A stretch of 7,510 nucleotides of DNA from Oscillospiraceae bacterium (GTDB taxonomy: Bacteria; Bacillota; Clostridia; Oscillospirales; Ruminococcaceae): positions 1 to 7,510 of the forward strand of contig JAISLG010000086.1 of the NCBI GenBank assembly GCA_031260615.1, given 5' to 3'. Made by a program: the position numbers and the translations under genes. The notes below the pieces were generated by a model that worked only from the letters and a program-made list of their open reading frames with translations, searched no databases and was not told where the DNA came from. How positions within the stretch are numbered: the first letter of the stretch is position 1; every line of letters begins with the position of its first letter. Positions 6,110 to 7,510 of the stretch are shown piece by piece.

Positions 6110-7510
6110 ATGAGCAAAGTTAATCTTGACTTGCCGCAGGTAGCGGTGCGTGAAAGGCGGCTCGGTTCACTCACGGGCTACCAAGGCACTGCCGCCGACC
6201 TCGTAACGGCTTGCGGCGGTTGCGGCGGCAAAATGAAAGATGCCGCGCGCAGTTTCTCGCAGTGTTTGGGCTGTTCGACGTCGCAGGCGGCGTGTACATC
6301 TATTCTAATCAACGATGCCGCGTTACTAAGCCACGGTCCTGTCGGTTGCTCCGTATGCCTCCACGGGTTTAATTTCACATACTTCGCCGATGCGGCATCG
6401 CACGGCGTGTCAGAACCGAAACAACGCCGTATATTCTCCACCAACCTCACCGAAAAAGACGCAATTTACGGTGGTATGGTTAAACTCGAACAGGGTATCA
6501 AAGACGTGTACGAACGTGTCCACCCATCGGCTATTTTCGTGACGACCACCTGTGCATCGGGTATTATCGGAGATGACGTGGAAAGCGTTACCAACCGCGT
6601 ATCGGACGAAATCGGGATACCCGTTGTCGCAATATTCTGTGAGGGTTTCCGCTCGAAGATATGGACGTCTGGTTTCGATTCGGGGTACCACGGGATAGCG
6701 CGGAAACTTATTCACCCGCCCCGTGAGGGCAAACGCGAAGAACGCAAAATAATCAATGTCATAAACTTCTGGGGTTCGGACATATTCGGGGAATGGTTTG
6801 AACATTTTGGGTACAAGCCGAATTACCTCACACCGTTCACGAACATTGACGACTTAAAATACGCGTCGGAAGCAGTGGCAACCGTACAGGCTTGCGCAAC
6901 CCTCGGGAGTTACCTCGGCGCGGCATTGGAACAAAAATTCGGCGTGAAAGAGATAACGACAAGCCCTCCTTACGGTATCGCGCAAACCGACCGTTGGTTC
7001 AGGGAACTCGGACAGTTGTTAGGGCAACCCGAAGTCGCCGAAAAACTAATCGCCGAAAAGCGCGATAAATACCTCCCCCGTATCAAGGAACTGCGTGAAA
7101 AATTGTCGGGTATCCGCGGCTATGTAACCGCAGGCGCGTCACACGGACATTCAATGCTCGCCCTGATGAAAGAACTCGGTATCGAAACGGTGGGCGGAGC
7201 AATATTCCACCACGACCCGATATACGATAACGGAAGGGTCGAAAGCGATACACTCGCGCATACAGTGAATGATTACGGGGATATACCGAATCTTAATATA
7301 TGCAACAAGCAAGAATTTGAACTCGTCAATACCCTGTATCGGCTTAAACCCGACTTCCTTATTGCGCGGCACGGCGGTATGACATTATGGGGCGCGAAAC
7401 TCGGTATTCCGTCCTTGCTTATCGGCGACGAGCATTTCGGTATGGGATATGAGGGACTCGTCCGTTACGGCGAAGCGATTCTCGAAACAATCGAGAATGA
7501 CGAGTTTGTC
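6110..7510 (+). CDS. NifD-like catalytic subunit of a nitrogenase-like reductase (3' end beyond the window)
   Basis: 467 codons are open to the window edge; AGAGG lies seven bases before the ATG. It belongs to the nitrogenase component 1 superfamily. SHGPVGC (74-80, C80), TTCASGIIGDD (146-156, C148) and C55 in CLGC match the three alpha-subunit P-cluster ligands C88, C154 and C62 of Azotobacter NifD. CEGF (177-180) and STNLTEKDAIYGG (110-122) are also family hallmarks. C262 (VQACATLGSYLG) aligns with the FeMo-cofactor ligand C275. The His442-equivalent region reads LGIPSLLIGDEHFG, with Gly at the ungapped position and a His three residues on. The N-terminus is unusually Cys-rich (C35-x2-C38, C52-x2-C55, C62). 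These differences point to a nitrogenase-like enzyme (group IV/VI, MarD-type) rather than N2-fixing NifD. The substrate is unknown; a NifK-like partner and NifB are expected downstream. Confidence 0.88.
   Translation, partial: MSKVNLDLPQVAVRERRLGSLTGYQGTAADLVTACGGCGGKMKDAARSFSQCLGCSTSQAACTSILINDAALLSHGPVGCSVCLHGFNFTYFADAASHGVSEPKQRRIFSTNLTEKDAIYGGMVKLEQGIKDVYERVHPSAIFVTTTCASGIIGDDVESVTNRVSDEIGIPVVAIFCEGFRSKIWTSGFDSGYHGIARKLIHPPREGKREERKIINVINFWGSDIFGEWFEHFGYKPNYLTPFTNIDDLKYASEAVATVQACATLGSYLGAALEQKFGVKEITTSPPYGIAQTDRWFRELGQLLGQPEVAEKLIAEKRDKYLPRIKELREKLSGIRGYVTAGASHGHSMLALMKELGIETVGGAIFHHDPIYDNGRVESDTLAHTVNDYGDIPNLNICNKQEFELVNTLYRLKPDFLIARHGGMTLWGAKLGIPSLLIGDEHFGMGYEGLVRYGEAILETIENDEFV

Noticed and set aside
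6410..6805. 131-codon minus-strand open frame inside the NifD-like gene
   Set aside because: The plus-strand frame carries the conserved nitrogenase motifs; the minus frame has none.

Overview
The window looks like a chromosomal stretch from an anaerobic Bacillota, most likely class Clostridia. This rests on family content: NrdR, a single-domain YrdC-type TsaC, a Gld-like ABC exporter, a CwlO/PcsB-like coiled-coil M23 hydrolase, and an iron protein very close to clostridial NifH. Shine-Dalgarno sites of the AAGGAGG type fit too. No rRNA, tRNA, CRISPR array, transposase or phage gene is visible.

Left arm (1-3043, all minus strand). Reading leftwards from 3043 the order is nrdR, tsaC (ATGA overlap), an ABC ATPase (83-nt gap), its ABC-2 permease and the first 20 codons of a GldG-like protein. 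The last two junctions are TAATG overlaps, with an AAGGAGG ribosome site inside the last codons of the upstream gene. The ATPase ends in a long acidic, Asn-rich tail encoded partly by an AAT microsatellite.

Divergent control region (3044-3235). It holds a promoter for nrdR (minus) and one for the M23 hydrolase (plus). Both -10 boxes lie so close to their ATG codons that the mRNAs should be nearly leaderless, and neither gene has a Shine-Dalgarno site. A 20-bp direct repeat (one mismatch) and helically phased TTGCAAG motifs look like regulator sites.

Middle (3236-4783). A secreted M23 endopeptidase with a long coiled coil is followed directly by a 7-bp tandem repeat (GGCAAGA) and a perfect 18-bp hairpin.

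Right arm (4874-7510, plus strand). This is the most interesting part. A near-consensus promoter with a palindrome over its -10 box drives a leader with a 23-codon reading frame containing six Cys codons (AACCVCCIC at its core). An intrinsic terminator with a U tract follows, then a NifH-family iron protein and a NifD-like catalytic subunit that runs off the window. The NifD-like protein keeps the P-cluster cysteines and the cofactor-ligand Cys of nitrogenase, but its N-terminus is Cys-rich and the cofactor-ligand His is not at its usual place. It is therefore probably not the alpha subunit of an N2-fixing enzyme.

My inference is a nitrogenase-like reductase operon controlled by cysteine-sensing attenuation. 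That would make it a sulfur-salvage system comparable to methylthio-alkane reductase (Mar) of Rhodospirillum, but in a Clostridium-type host. The leader, terminator and enzyme families are read from sequence; the substrate and the sensing logic are inferred.
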